Assembly (NCBI RefSeq): GCF_047971885.1
Contig: NZ_JBKEAE010000082.1
Location: 1-27,264 of the forward strand
Length of the DNA: 27,264 nt
Direction of reading: 5' to 3'
DNA from: Tropicimonas sp047971885
GTDB taxonomy: Bacteria; Pseudomonadota; Alphaproteobacteria; Rhodobacterales; Rhodobacteraceae
A program made the translations under genes and the position numbers. Below the pieces are notes generated by a model. It was not told the DNA's origin. It made no database searches and worked only from the letters and a program-made list of their open reading frames with translations. Positions within the stretch are counted from its first letter, which is position 1. Each line of letters begins with the position of its first letter. Positions 14,582-23,091 of this stretch are shown here, piece by piece.

Positions 14582-15531
14582 GCGATTTCATCTGCTCCAT
14601 TCCCGTCCTCGCCTCGTTCTTCGCCGCCTGTACCGGGATACCGCCGCTGGCCACCGGTTATGTCGAGGGCGAGTTCCGTCTCATCGCACCCATCGCCACC
14701 GCCCAGGTCGGCTCACTCAACGTCGCGCGCGGCAGCCGGATCGCGGCCGGCGACGTGCTTGCGGTGATGGAAACCCGCGACGCCGAAATTGCGGTGGCCG
14801 AAGCGACGGCGGCGATGGAGAACGCCGAAAGCAACCTGGCAAACCTGCGCCAGGGACGGCGCGCCGAAGAGATCAGCGTGATCGAGGCAACGCTGGCCTC
14901 GGCCCGCGCCGACGCGGTGGAGGCCGAACGGCAGGCAGAGCGTCAGGCGGGATTGCTCCTGCGCGGGATCACGCCGCAGGCCGAGGCCGACGACGCGCAG
15001 ACCCGGCTCGACATGGCCCGTGCCCGTGTAGCCGAGGTCGAGGCGAACCTTGCCGTGGCAAAACTGCCCGCCCGGCCGCACGAGATCGAGGCCGCCGTGG
15101 CCGCCGTGGCCCGGGCAGGTGCGCAGAAGGACGCGGCCATCTGGCAACTGCAACAGCGCACCCTGACCGCACCGGCAAACGGCAGAATCTACGAGGTGTT
15201 GCGCGATCCGGGCGAGATCGCCGGACCGCAGGCGCCTGTCCTGTCGATGCTGCCCGATGGCGCGGTACTGTTGCGGCTGTATGTGCCGGAACACGATGTG
15301 GCACGTATTGTGCCCGGCACCGTTCTGAGGGTCGATTGCGACGCCTGCCCCGACGGGCAGACCGCAACCGTGACCTATGTTTCGGACGAGCCCGAATTCA
15401 CCCCGCCAGTGATCTACTCGCTCGAAACGCGGCAGAAGCTGGTCTATCTGATCGAGGCACGCCCCGATGCCGGCAGCGAGCGGCTGAAGCCCGGCCAGAT
15501 AGTCGATGTGCGGCCGGAATCCGAACCGTGA
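14578..15531 (+). CDS. HlyD-family periplasmic adaptor of ABC exporter, possible lipoprotein
   Basis: Membrane-fusion protein of 317 residues that would link the inner-membrane ABC pump to the outer membrane. It has a lipoyl-like half-motif (ATAQVGSLNVARGSRIAAGD), a long alpha-helical coiled coil of about residues 75-185 rich in Ala, Glu and Gln, then the second lipoyl half (LTAPANGRIYEVLRDPGEI) and a beta-barrel. The N-terminus is hydrophobic and ends in FFAACTG, so Cys18 could be a lipobox cysteine (A-A-C). However, the n-region has no positive charge, so an uncleaved anchor is also possible. It overlaps the TetR gene and the ATPase gene by four bases at either end. It corresponds in position and type to E. 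coli YbhG. Confidence 0.88.
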   Translation: MSDFICSIPVLASFFAACTGIPPLATGYVEGEFRLIAPIATAQVGSLNVARGSRIAAGDVLAVMETRDAEIAVAEATAAMENAESNLANLRQGRRAEEISVIEATLASARADAVEAERQAERQAGLLLRGITPQAEADDAQTRLDMARARVAEVEANLAVAKLPARPHEIEAAVAAVARAGAQKDAAIWQLQQRTLTAPANGRIYEVLRDPGEIAGPQAPVLSMLPDGAVLLRLYVPEHDVARIVPGTVLRVDCDACPDGQTATVTYVSDEPEFTPPVIYSLETRQKLVYLIEARPDAGSERLKPGQIVDVRPESEP

Positions 15532-16457
15532 GCGCCCCGGCGATACGTGTCGAGGGGCGGGTCAAGCGCTTCGGCGGCCACACGGTGGTCGATCATGTCA
15601 GCATGACGGTCAACAGCGGCCAGATCACCGGCTTTCTCGGCCCCAACGGTTCGGGCAAGACGACGGTGATGCGCGTGGTTTGCGGCCTGCTGACCCCGGA
15701 CGAGGGTACGGGCGAGGTTCTGGGCCGGCCGCTCGGCAGCGAAACTGCCGCCATCAAGCACGAAATCGGCTATATGACACAGCGCTTTTCGCTCTACGAA
15801 GATCTGACCATCGCCGAGAACCTGAGCTTCGTCGCCGGGCTCTATGGCATCGCCGGCCGGCGCAGGGTGGTGGCGGACACGCTTGAAACGCTCGGTCTCT
15901 CCAGCCGCCGGGACCAGCTTGCCGGCACCCTGTCGGGCGGATGGAAGCAGCGGCTTGCGCTGGCGGCCTGCACCATGCACAAGCCGAAGCTGCTGCTGCT
16001 GGACGAGCCCACCGCCGGGGTAGACCCGAAGGCGCGGCGCGATTTCTGGGAAGAGATTCACCACTTCGCGGCCAGCGGCATGACGGTGCTGGTCTCGACC
16101 CATTACATGGACGAGGCCGAGCGCTGCCATTTCGTCAACTATATCTCCTATGGCAGGCTGGTCGCCTCCGGCACCGTGCAGGAGGTCATCGACAAGGCGG
16201 GGCTGACCACCTATCTGATCGAGGGCCCGATCGAGGCCGTGAACCAGGCCGAGCGCATGCTTCGCGGCCATGCCGGGGTCGATGACGTAGCACCCTTCGG
16301 AACCACGCTGCATGTGGTGGGCCGCGACCCTGCGGCGCTCAAATCCGCCGTCGAGAAGGTCGCCGCCGAAACCGGAACCCGTCGGTTCACGACCGAGACC
16401 AGCCTCGAGGATGCCTTTATCCGCTTCATGGGCGAATCGCAGGACAACATGGCATGA
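15528..16457 (+). CDS. ABC exporter ATP-binding protein
   Basis: ATPase of 309 residues with one nucleotide-binding domain. Walker A is GPNGSGKT (38-45), the Q-loop region is YMTQRFSLY, the signature is LSGGWKQ (135-141), Walker B is LLLLDEP (155-161), and the switch histidine is His192 in STHYMDEAE. FSLYEDLTIAENL and the C-terminal extension to about residue 309 match the drug/YbhF-type subfamily. E. coli YbhF carries two such domains; this protein has one, so it should act as a homodimer. The start is a GTG overlapping the adaptor stop. It powers export by the permease that follows. Confidence 0.92.
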   Translation: MSAPAIRVEGRVKRFGGHTVVDHVSMTVNSGQITGFLGPNGSGKTTVMRVVCGLLTPDEGTGEVLGRPLGSETAAIKHEIGYMTQRFSLYEDLTIAENLSFVAGLYGIAGRRRVVADTLETLGLSSRRDQLAGTLSGGWKQRLALAACTMHKPKLLLLDEPTAGVDPKARRDFWEEIHHFAASGMTVLVSTHYMDEAERCHFVNYISYGRLVASGTVQEVIDKAGLTTYLIEGPIEAVNQAERMLRGHAGVDDVAPFGTTLHVVGRDPAALKSAVEKVAAETGTRRFTTETSLEDAFIRFMGESQDNMA

Positions 16458-17587
16458 GTTTCCTCTCGTTCCGCCGCCTCGGCGCGCTGCTGGTCAAGGA
16501 AATCACCCAGATGCGCCGCGACCGGCTCACCTTTGCGATGATGCTGGGCGTGCCGCTCATTCAGCTTGTCCTGTTCGGCTTTGCCATCAACAACGACCCC
16601 AAGGGCCTGCCCGCAGCGCTGGTCGCCCCGACGCAGGACCGCTATTCGCGCGCCATCGTCACCGCGCTGGAACTGACCGGATATTATCGGTTCGAGTACG
16701 TCAGCTCCAGCGCCGCCGAGGCCGAGGCGCTGCTTGAACGGGGTGTCGTGGCGTTTGTCGTCACCATCCCGTCCGATTTCGACCGCCGGGTCGAACGGGG
16801 CGACGAGCCAAAGATCCTGATCGAGGCCGACGCCACCGACCCCGCCGTCGCCTCGGGTGCGATCTCGACCCTCGGGCAGGTCGCGGCGCAGGCCCTGCTG
16901 CACGAAAGCGGGCAGGACGCCGCAGCAGACGACGCAGCGCGCAGCCGGCTCGAGGTTGTTATCCACCGCCGCTACAACCCCGAAGGGGTCACCCAGTTCA
17001 ATACGGTTCCCGGTCTGCTTGGGGTGATTTTGCAACTGACGATGGTCATCATGACCTCGATGGCGCTGACGCGCGAGATCGAACGCGGCACCATGGAAAA
17101 CCTGCTGGCGATGCCGGCGACCGGGCTCGAGATCATGCTGGGCAAGGTTCTGCCCTATCTCGGCGTCGGTGCGGTGCAGGTGGTGGTCATTCTGATCGCC
17201 GCGAAGCTTTTGTTCCATGTACCGTTTCAGGGCCCGCTCGGGCTGCTGCTGATCGGCGTGCTTGTCTTCGTGCTGGCGCTGCTGCTGCTCGGCTACACGT
17301 TCTCCACGCTGGTGAAAACGCAGATGCAGGCGATGCAGCTTTCGTTCTTCTTCTTCCTGCCGTCGCTGATGCTGTCGGGGTTCATGTTCCCCTTCCGTGG
17401 CATGCCGGTCTGGGCACAGGTGATCGGCGAGTTCTTCCCGCTCACCCACTTCATCCGCATGATCCGCGCGGTCATGCTCAAGGGGGCAGGCATACAGAAC
17501 GTCACCGCACCGATGGCCGCGCTGCTGGTCTTCGTGCTGGTCTATGCGCTGCTGGCGCTGCTGCGGTTCCGCCGGACGCTCGACTGA
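16454..17587 (+). CDS. ABC-2 type exporter permease
   Basis: Permease of 377 residues in the YbhS/YbhR (ABC-2) family. One membrane segment is at about 28-47 after the basic KEITQMRRDRLTFAMM motif, then a periplasmic domain of about 140 residues, then a cluster of about five membrane segments from residue 190 to the end. Conserved features include LTREIERGTMENLLAMP (204-220) and FPLTHFIRMIRAVMLKG (328-344). The E. coli system has two permeases, YbhS and YbhR; only one is encoded here, so a homodimer is likely. The substrate is unknown; drugs or cations are the known range for relatives. The gene ends three bases from the convergent aapP stop. Confidence 0.9.
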   Translation: MSFLSFRRLGALLVKEITQMRRDRLTFAMMLGVPLIQLVLFGFAINNDPKGLPAALVAPTQDRYSRAIVTALELTGYYRFEYVSSSAAEAEALLERGVVAFVVTIPSDFDRRVERGDEPKILIEADATDPAVASGAISTLGQVAAQALLHESGQDAAADDAARSRLEVVIHRRYNPEGVTQFNTVPGLLGVILQLTMVIMTSMALTREIERGTMENLLAMPATGLEIMLGKVLPYLGVGAVQVVVILIAAKLLFHVPFQGPLGLLLIGVLVFVLALLLLGYTFSTLVKTQMQAMQLSFFFFLPSLMLSGFMFPFRGMPVWAQVIGEFFPLTHFIRMIRAVMLKGAGIQNVTAPMAALLVFVLVYALLALLRFRRTLD

Positions 17588-17590
17588 CCC

Positions 17591-18382
17591 TCAGTGACCG
17601 AGGATCTGGCTGAGGAACAGCTTGGTCCGCTCGTGCTGCGGGTTGTTGAAGAATTCCTCTGGGTCGTTCTGCTCGACGATCTGGCCCTGATCCATGAAGA
17701 TCACCCGGTTCGCGACCTGGCGGGCAAACCCCATCTCGTGCGTGACGCAGAGCATGGTCATCCCCTCCTCGGCCAGTTCGATCATGGTATCGAGCACCTC
17801 CTTGATCATCTCGGGGTCAAGCGCCGAGGTCGGCTCGTCGAACAGCATGATCTTGGGCCGCATGCACAGCGAGCGCGCGATCGCCACCCGCTGCTGCTGC
17901 CCGCCCGAAAGCTGACCGGGATACTTGTTCGCCTGTTCCGGAATCTGCACCTTTTCCAGAAACTCCATCGCGGTCGCCTCGGCATCGCGGCGCGGAATTT
18001 TCCGCACCCAGATCGGCGCGAGCGTGCAGTTTTCAAGAATCGTCAGGTGCGGGAACAGGTTGAAATGCTGGAACACCATCCCGACCTCGGAGCGGATCTT
18101 GTCGATATTCTTGAGATCCGAGGAAAGCTCGGTCCCGTCGACGACGATCTCGCCGCTCTGATGCTCCTCCAGCCGGTTGATGCAGCGGATCAGCGTCGAC
18201 TTGCCCGACCCGGATGGACCGGCGATCACGATCCGCTCGCCTTCATAGACGGTCAGGTTGATATCGCGCAGGACATGGAAGGTCCCGAACCACTTGTTCA
18301 TGCTGGTGATCTGCACGGCAACCTGGTCGGATACCTGCATCCGGGACCGGTCGACGGCGCGTTGGGTGGAAATTTCGGGCAT
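17591..18382 (-). CDS. aapP: General L-amino acid ABC transporter ATP-binding protein
   Basis: ATPase of the polar amino acid uptake family, 263 residues. Walker A is GPSGSGKS (55-62), the signature LSGGQQQR (158-165), Walker B IMLFDEP (178-184) and the switch histidine is in CVTHEMGFA. These, with RCINRLEEHQSGEI, are typical of AapP/GlnQ. It is the last gene of the aapJQMP operon, 10 bases after aapM, with AAGGA ahead of its ATG. It hydrolyses ATP at the inner membrane to drive uptake through AapQ-AapM. Start could also be the Met at codon 15. No terminator is visible between it and the convergent permease gene because only three bases separate them. Confidence 0.95.
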   Translation of the reverse strand: MPEISTQRAVDRSRMQVSDQVAVQITSMNKWFGTFHVLRDINLTVYEGERIVIAGPSGSGKSTLIRCINRLEEHQSGEIVVDGTELSSDLKNIDKIRSEVGMVFQHFNLFPHLTILENCTLAPIWVRKIPRRDAEATAMEFLEKVQIPEQANKYPGQLSGGQQQRVAIARSLCMRPKIMLFDEPTSALDPEMIKEVLDTMIELAEEGMTMLCVTHEMGFARQVANRVIFMDQGQIVEQNDPEEFFNNPQHERTKLFLSQILGH

Positions 18383-18392
18383 GGAGCGATCC

Positions 18393-19679
18393 TTATCGGT
18401 GTCCCGTCCGGAGGCGACGCTCCAGATACATCGAATAGCGGGACATGGAGAAGCAGAAGATGAAGAACATCAGCGCGATGAAGCCGTAGATTTCCCAGAC
18501 GATCCCGTTCCAGTTGGCATCTGCGGTGATCGCCTTGGTCAGGCCCAGCGGGTCGAGCAGACCGATGATCGAAACCAGGGTCGTATCCTTGAACACGCCG
18601 ATGAAGGTCGAAACGATCCCCGGGATCGAGATCTTCAGCGCCTGCGGCATGATGACAAGCCGCTGCGCCAGCCAGAAATCGAGGCCGAGCGCGTCGGCGG
18701 CCTCGTACTGGCCGTTGGGCAGCGCTGCCAGCCCGCCGCGGATCACCTCGGCCATATAGGCCGAGGCGAACAGCGTCACCATGATGATGACCCGCAGGAT
18801 GATATCGAAGTTCGTTCCCGGCGGCATGAAGATGTTGAGCAGCGTCGAAGCGACGAACAGCAGCGTGATCAGCGGCACGCCGCGGATGAACTCGATGAAG
18901 CCGACCGAAAGCGCGTGCACGATGACGAGGTTCGAGCGCCGCCCCAGCGCCAGCAGGATGCCGATCGGCAGCGAGACGGCGATGGCGACAACCCCGATGG
19001 TGATCGACAGCATGAAGCCGCCAAAGGCCCGGCTTGTCACGGGGGCGATACCCAGCGGCGCGATCGTCTCCATCCGTGCCGCGACAGGGCCGGCGAGAAA
19101 CAGCCACCAGAGGATGGGGACGGCAACGGCCAGAACGGTCGCGGCGATCGTTCCGGCGAACGGCCGGGCGAGCCGGTAGGCGCCGTAGCCGAAGGCAAAG
19201 CCCGCCAGCGCCACGACAGAAACCCAGATCGTACCGCCCCACAGCAGCCACGGCATCAGGAACGGATAGAGCGCCGAGAAAAAAAGCAGCTGGCGCGGCA
19301 GACGCGTGAACAGCACCGGCGCCAGCGCGACCAGCATCAGCACGAAATCGAGCACCGGACGCCAGTAGAGATCGGAGGGATAGAACCCGAAAAGCAACTG
19401 CCGCCAGCGCTCGCGGATCACCCCCCAGCAGGCCCCGGTGGCACCGTCGAGAATCTCGCGGCAATTGGTAAGCGACGTTCCCTGCCATGTCGGCGACATG
19501 ACCCACGGGATCGCCCGCGACAGGATCCAGACGATCGCCGCCAGCGAAAGAACGGTCAGCACCGTGTTGAGCAGGCTCGAGAACAGGTTCTGGTGCAACC
19601 AGCCGATCGCACCGGTCTGCGCTGCGGGCGGCCGACGTTCGGCGACCATTTCGCTGCGGACGAAGCGGATATCCTCCAT
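18393..19679 (-). CDS. aapM: General L-amino acid ABC transporter permease AapM
   Basis: Inner-membrane permease of 428 residues, the long form typical of AapM/BztC. There are several N-terminal membrane segments, then the HisM-type core with SITIGVVAIAVSLPIGILLALG, EFIRGVPLITLLFVAS and the ATPase-contact EAA loop NGQYEAADALGLDFWLAQRL. I chose the ATG at 19679, two bases after the aapQ stop, because GGAG lies eight bases ahead of it; a longer frame from 19703 would overlap aapQ. It pairs with AapQ to form the channel for a broad range of amino acids. Confidence 0.94.
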   Translation of the reverse strand: MEDIRFVRSEMVAERRPPAAQTGAIGWLHQNLFSSLLNTVLTVLSLAAIVWILSRAIPWVMSPTWQGTSLTNCREILDGATGACWGVIRERWRQLLFGFYPSDLYWRPVLDFVLMLVALAPVLFTRLPRQLLFFSALYPFLMPWLLWGGTIWVSVVALAGFAFGYGAYRLARPFAGTIAATVLAVAVPILWWLFLAGPVAARMETIAPLGIAPVTSRAFGGFMLSITIGVVAIAVSLPIGILLALGRRSNLVIVHALSVGFIEFIRGVPLITLLFVASTLLNIFMPPGTNFDIILRVIIMVTLFASAYMAEVIRGGLAALPNGQYEAADALGLDFWLAQRLVIMPQALKISIPGIVSTFIGVFKDTTLVSIIGLLDPLGLTKAITADANWNGIVWEIYGFIALMFFIFCFSMSRYSMYLERRLRTGHR

Positions 19680-19680
19680 C

Positions 19681-21012
19681 TCAGCGCTCCACCAGTCTGA
19701 CACGGTTGTTGTACCAGTTCATCACCGCCGAAATCAGCAGCGAGATCGTGAGGTAGAACAGCATCCCCAGCATGACGGTCTCCAACTCGCGCCCGGTCTG
19801 GTTGAGCGTGATGCCCATCAGGGTTCCGGTAAGGTCCATGTAGCCCACCGCGACGGCCAGAGACGAGTTTTTGGTCAGGTTGAGATATTGCGAGATCAGC
19901 GGTGGAATGATCACCCGGAGCGCCTGTGGCAGGATCACCAGGTTCATGATGCGCCTTGGACGGAGGCCAAGTGCTGCCGCCGCCTCGGTCTGCCCCCGTG
20001 GAATGGCGAGGATGCCGGCGCGGGTGATCTCGGCGATGAAGGCAGCGGTATAGAGCGACAGCGCCAGCCAGAGCGAGATCAGCGAGTTGCGCAGGTAGAT
20101 CCCGCCCCGGAAGTTGAACCCTTCGAGACGTGGCACGGAGAGATGAAAGCCGAGCGCGACAAGCAGTGCCACAACCGGCAGCACGACGACGCCGAGACGC
20201 AGATACCATGTGACCGGCCGGGTTCCGGTGGCGGCCTGCACCTGGTCGGCGCGCTTGCGGATCCGCCCCGAAGCGAACAGGCCGGCGGCGAGGGCGGCAA
20301 GAAGGGCGACTAAATCGAGACTGATCTGGAAAATCCCGCAGGCGGGATTGAGCGGCAGGGTCTCGACACCCTCGCCCTGCACCCGCATACAGACCGGATC
20401 GTCGTTGTCGGGCAGGACCGCGACATTACCGAGACTGCGGCTGAACCGCGGCTCGGGAATGTAGACACCCCGGTTGGTGATCGCCACGGTATCGAACAGG
20501 ATCATCGAGGCAGAAGCATCGTCACCGCGGAAATCGCGGGGCGCCGGCAGGCTCTCTATCAGGATCGCCATGGTGAAGACGATCCACAGCAGCACCGGCA
20601 CGTTACGAAAGGTCTCGACATAGATCGTCATCAGCCGCGCGACGAGCCAGTTGCTCGACAGGCGCAGAATCCCCACTGTCACGCCGATGACCGTGGCGGT
20701 GGCGCAGCCAAGAACCGCGATCAGCAGCGTGTTCAGCAGGCCGATGAAGGCGGCCCGCAGATGGGTCGATTGCGACGAATAGGCCAGCAGCGTCTGGTTG
20801 ATGTCGTAACCGGCCGGCGATTGAAGGAAACTGAACGAGATCGGCTTGCCGAGTGTCGAAAGGTTCTCGGCGGTGTTGTGGATCAGCCAGCCGATCAGGG
20901 TCAGAAACCCTATCAGCGCGATGATCTGGATGGTGACCGAACGATAGCGGGTATCGTAGATCAGCATGCCGAGCCGGAACGACTCCTGATGCGGATCGGA
21001 TGTCGAAGCCAT
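19681..21012 (-). CDS. aapQ: General L-amino acid ABC transporter permease AapQ
   Basis: Inner-membrane permease of 443 residues, longer than simple HisQ proteins, as is usual for AapQ. It has a membrane segment at about 28-47, the start of the permease core at about 85 (AAFIGLLNTLLIAVLGCATA), the VETFRNVPVLLWIVF motif, an inserted region in the middle, and the EAA loop IPRGQTEAAAALGLRPRRIM. The C-terminal segments include NLTKNSSLAVAVGYMDL. A strong AGGGGG lies about 10 bases ahead of the ATG. It follows aapJ after 127 bases containing a hairpin, and is one codon from aapM. Confidence 0.95.
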   Translation of the reverse strand: MASTSDPHQESFRLGMLIYDTRYRSVTIQIIALIGFLTLIGWLIHNTAENLSTLGKPISFSFLQSPAGYDINQTLLAYSSQSTHLRAAFIGLLNTLLIAVLGCATATVIGVTVGILRLSSNWLVARLMTIYVETFRNVPVLLWIVFTMAILIESLPAPRDFRGDDASASMILFDTVAITNRGVYIPEPRFSRSLGNVAVLPDNDDPVCMRVQGEGVETLPLNPACGIFQISLDLVALLAALAAGLFASGRIRKRADQVQAATGTRPVTWYLRLGVVVLPVVALLVALGFHLSVPRLEGFNFRGGIYLRNSLISLWLALSLYTAAFIAEITRAGILAIPRGQTEAAAALGLRPRRIMNLVILPQALRVIIPPLISQYLNLTKNSSLAVAVGYMDLTGTLMGITLNQTGRELETVMLGMLFYLTISLLISAVMNWYNNRVRLVER

Positions 21013-21105
21013 GGGCCGTTACCCCCTGAGCGGGTTCCGGACTTCTCCCAGCCGGCGGCGCTGTGCCGCTTCCCTGTCCGGATTTATCTTGTTCTTGGGA
21101 CGGGA

Positions 21106-21129
21106 GGGGGCGCCGCGCGCGACACCCCC
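21106..21129 (-). terminator. Intercistronic hairpin between aapJ and aapQ
   Basis: Nine-base arms, GGGGGCGCC (21106-21114) and GACACCCCC (21121-21129), pair in the minus-strand transcript with two G-U pairs around a six-base GCGCGC loop. It begins about 10 bases after the aapJ stop. No T-run follows, so it is not a classic Rho-independent terminator. It more probably stabilises aapJ mRNA or causes partial termination. Such a hairpin behind the binding-protein gene is a usual way to make it in excess over the permease genes. Confidence 0.6.
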
Positions 21130-21139
21130 CGCATGTGAC

Positions 21140-22156
21140 TTACCGGAAGGGCGGCGAATAAAGCAGACCGCCCTCGGTCCACTGGGCGTTCAGCCCGCGC
21201 GCCAGCCCGATCGGGGTCTTTTCGCCGATGTTCTTCTCGAACAGTTCGCCATAGTTACCGCCGGCGAGGATGGCGCGCTTGGCCCAGTCCTTGTCGAGGC
21301 CCAGCATCTCGCCCAATGTGCCCTCGGTGCCGAGCATCCGGTTGATCTCGGGGTTGTTGGTGCCCTGCGACAGCTCCTCGACATTGGCCGAGGTGATGCC
21401 GTACTCCTCGGCGGCGACCAGGGCGTTGAGCGTCCAGCGGACGATATCGGCCCATTCGTTGTCGCCATGACGGACCAGCGGCCCGAGCGGCTCTTTCGAG
21501 ATGATCTCGGGCAGGATGATGTGATCGCCCGGGTTCTCGAAGGTGGCGCGCACCGCGGCAAGGCCCGACGCATCGGTGGTGTAGGTGTCGCAGGCGCCGG
21601 CAAGGTACTGCTGCTGTGCCTCGTCGTCGGATTCGATCGGCACCGGCTCGTAGGTGATGTTGTTGGCACGGAAGAAATCGGCCAGGTTCCGTTCGGTCGT
21701 GGTGCCGGTCTGGATGCAGACGGTGGCACCATCAAGCTCCTTGGCCGAGGAAACGCCCAGACTCTTGGGAACGATGAACCCCTGCCCATCATAATAGTTC
21801 ACGCCGATAAAATCGAATTTCAGGTCGACATCGCGCGAGAACGTCCAGGTCGTGTTGCGCGACAGCATGTCGACCTCGCCCGAGGCCACGGCGGTGAACC
21901 GCGTCTTCGAGGTGAGCGGAACGAATTCCACCGCCGTCGCATCGCCGAGCACCGCCGCCGCCACCGCGCGGCAGACGGCGACATCGAACCCGCGCCATTC
22001 GCCGTTCGCGTCGGGCGCGGCAAAACCGGTAAGGCCGGTATTCACACCGCAGTTCAGCTTGCCGCGCGCCTTCACGTCATCAAGCGTTCCGGCAGCCGCC
22101 ATTCCTGCGGACAGGCTGGCAAACGCCAGTGTCCCAACGATAATGGATTTCCTCAT
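21140..22156 (-). CDS. aapJ: General L-amino acid ABC transporter substrate-binding protein
   Basis: Periplasmic solute-binding protein of 338 residues. The signal peptide is MRKSIIVGTLAFASLSAGMAAA-like, with cleavage expected after about residue 22. The mature part has TLDDVKARGKLNCGVNTGLTGF in two adjoining stretches, GEWRGFDVAVCRAVAAAV, SRNTTWTFSRD and DNEWADIVRWTLNALVAAEE, all characteristic of AapJ/BztA. I chose the ATG at 22156 because AGAGG lies ahead of it and the signal peptide starts there; the longer frame from 22258 would add a non-secretory N-terminus. It captures L-amino acids and delivers them to AapQM. A perfect inverted repeat at 22254-22273 lies about 100 bases upstream. Confidence 0.95.
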   Translation of the reverse strand: MRKSIIVGTLAFASLSAGMAAAGTLDDVKARGKLNCGVNTGLTGFAAPDANGEWRGFDVAVCRAVAAAVLGDATAVEFVPLTSKTRFTAVASGEVDMLSRNTTWTFSRDVDLKFDFIGVNYYDGQGFIVPKSLGVSSAKELDGATVCIQTGTTTERNLADFFRANNITYEPVPIESDDEAQQQYLAGACDTYTTDASGLAAVRATFENPGDHIILPEIISKEPLGPLVRHGDNEWADIVRWTLNALVAAEEYGITSANVEELSQGTNNPEINRMLGTEGTLGEMLGLDKDWAKRAILAGGNYGELFEKNIGEKTPIGLARGLNAQWTEGGLLYSPPFR

Positions 22157-22253
22157 AGGTACCTCTTCCCGATGGTCCCCATCCTGACCGGACGGGTGTT
22201 CATTTATCGGCCCTTGGGCCATTTCGACTTTTCGCGGGAAAGGCCCGCCCTTC

Positions 22254-22273
22254 CCCAATGATGCAACATTGGG
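22254..22273. promoter_or_regulatory. Inverted repeat upstream of aapJ, possible operator
   Basis: CCCAATG (22254-22260) and CATTGGG (22267-22273) are perfect 7-base arms around a 6-base centre. On the minus strand a TTGACC (22295-22290) lies just upstream, so the repeat would cover the -10 region of an aapJ promoter, although the -10 itself is poor. It may be the binding site of a repressor or a Lrp/GntR-type regulator. No regulator gene adjoins. Confidence 0.45.
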
Positions 22274-22359
22274 CGAAATCCCGAGTCGAGGTCAAGTGTC
22301 GAGGGTGCGGATGACCGTAGGGCAACCATCAATTCGAGGCGATCCGGCACGGCAACCGG

Positions 22360-23091
22360 TCATCGCGCCGGCGTTTCGGGCGGTTTCCGGGAAAGACGAT
22401 GAAACCGTGACGCATGCAGAAATGCGCCCCGTTTGAGCAGCGCCTGCGCGGTCGCCTCCTCGTCAGCGCCCCACTGGCTTTCCTGCCAGTCCTCGTCGAT
22501 GCGCGACCGCGCCCAAAGCTCTTCCGCCGGCATCAGTTCCGCCGCAGCGGCAAGTCCGATGACCAGCGATCCCGACAGCGCCACCAGATCGTGCAATGCC
22601 GTCAGGGCAAAGGCATCCATCCGGTCCAGCAGGCCGCGTAATGCGGTCAGACTGGCCTCGGGCTGGGGGATCGGCACGATTCCGGCTGTCCGCACCAGAC
22701 GGATACCATGGGTTTCCCCGATCCAGGCCAGCAGCGGATCCCACGCCTGCGCCTGCAACACAACGAGCGAGCGCGGCCCCTCGGCACGATAGCAGCACAG
22801 ATCGGTCTCGCCATAGGCCGCGATCAGCCCGGCAACCTCGGCAAATTGCGGTACCACCTTGTCGATCGCGGCATTGGCCGACCGGGTCAGCGGCATCGAA
22901 AGCGGGTCGATGTCGCCTTGCTGCGCGTTCCATTCGGCGGCTATCGCCTCGGCGAGCGGCCGGGTCGGCAGACGCAGCGGCGCCCTGGCGGGTGTCCGTA
23001 CCGGGCGGCCGTCGAGCCTCACGCCCCAGCCGTCGCGGTCGGCGACCGCCTCGGCCGATATCCAGAAACGTCTGACCTTCCAGCCGCTCAC
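22360..23091 (-). CDS. ATP12-family F1-ATPase assembly chaperone
   Basis: Cytoplasmic protein of 243 residues in the ATP12 family, whose mitochondrial member binds free F1 alpha subunits during ATP synthase assembly. Alphaproteobacteria carry the ancestral form. Recognisable parts are KVRRFWISAEAV (5-16), WGVRLDGRPVRTPAR, LAEAIAAEWNAQ and DPLSMPLTRSANAAIDKV, then TDLCCYRAE and QAWDPLLAWIGE. The start is a GTG overlapping the HAD phosphatase stop (GTGA), the last in a chain of four overlapped genes. Role in bacteria is inferred from the family. Confidence 0.9.
   Translation of the reverse strand: MSGWKVRRFWISAEAVADRDGWGVRLDGRPVRTPARAPLRLPTRPLAEAIAAEWNAQQGDIDPLSMPLTRSANAAIDKVVPQFAEVAGLIAAYGETDLCCYRAEGPRSLVVLQAQAWDPLLAWIGETHGIRLVRTAGIVPIPQPEASLTALRGLLDRMDAFALTALHDLVALSGSLVIGLAAAAELMPAEELWARSRIDEDWQESQWGADEEATAQALLKRGAFLHASRFHRLSRKPPETPAR

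Noticed and set aside
18258..19700. 480-codon plus-strand frame opposite aapM
   Set aside because: Highly charged repeat-like text (Gln, Arg, Asp, His) typical of the reverse complement of a membrane-protein gene.
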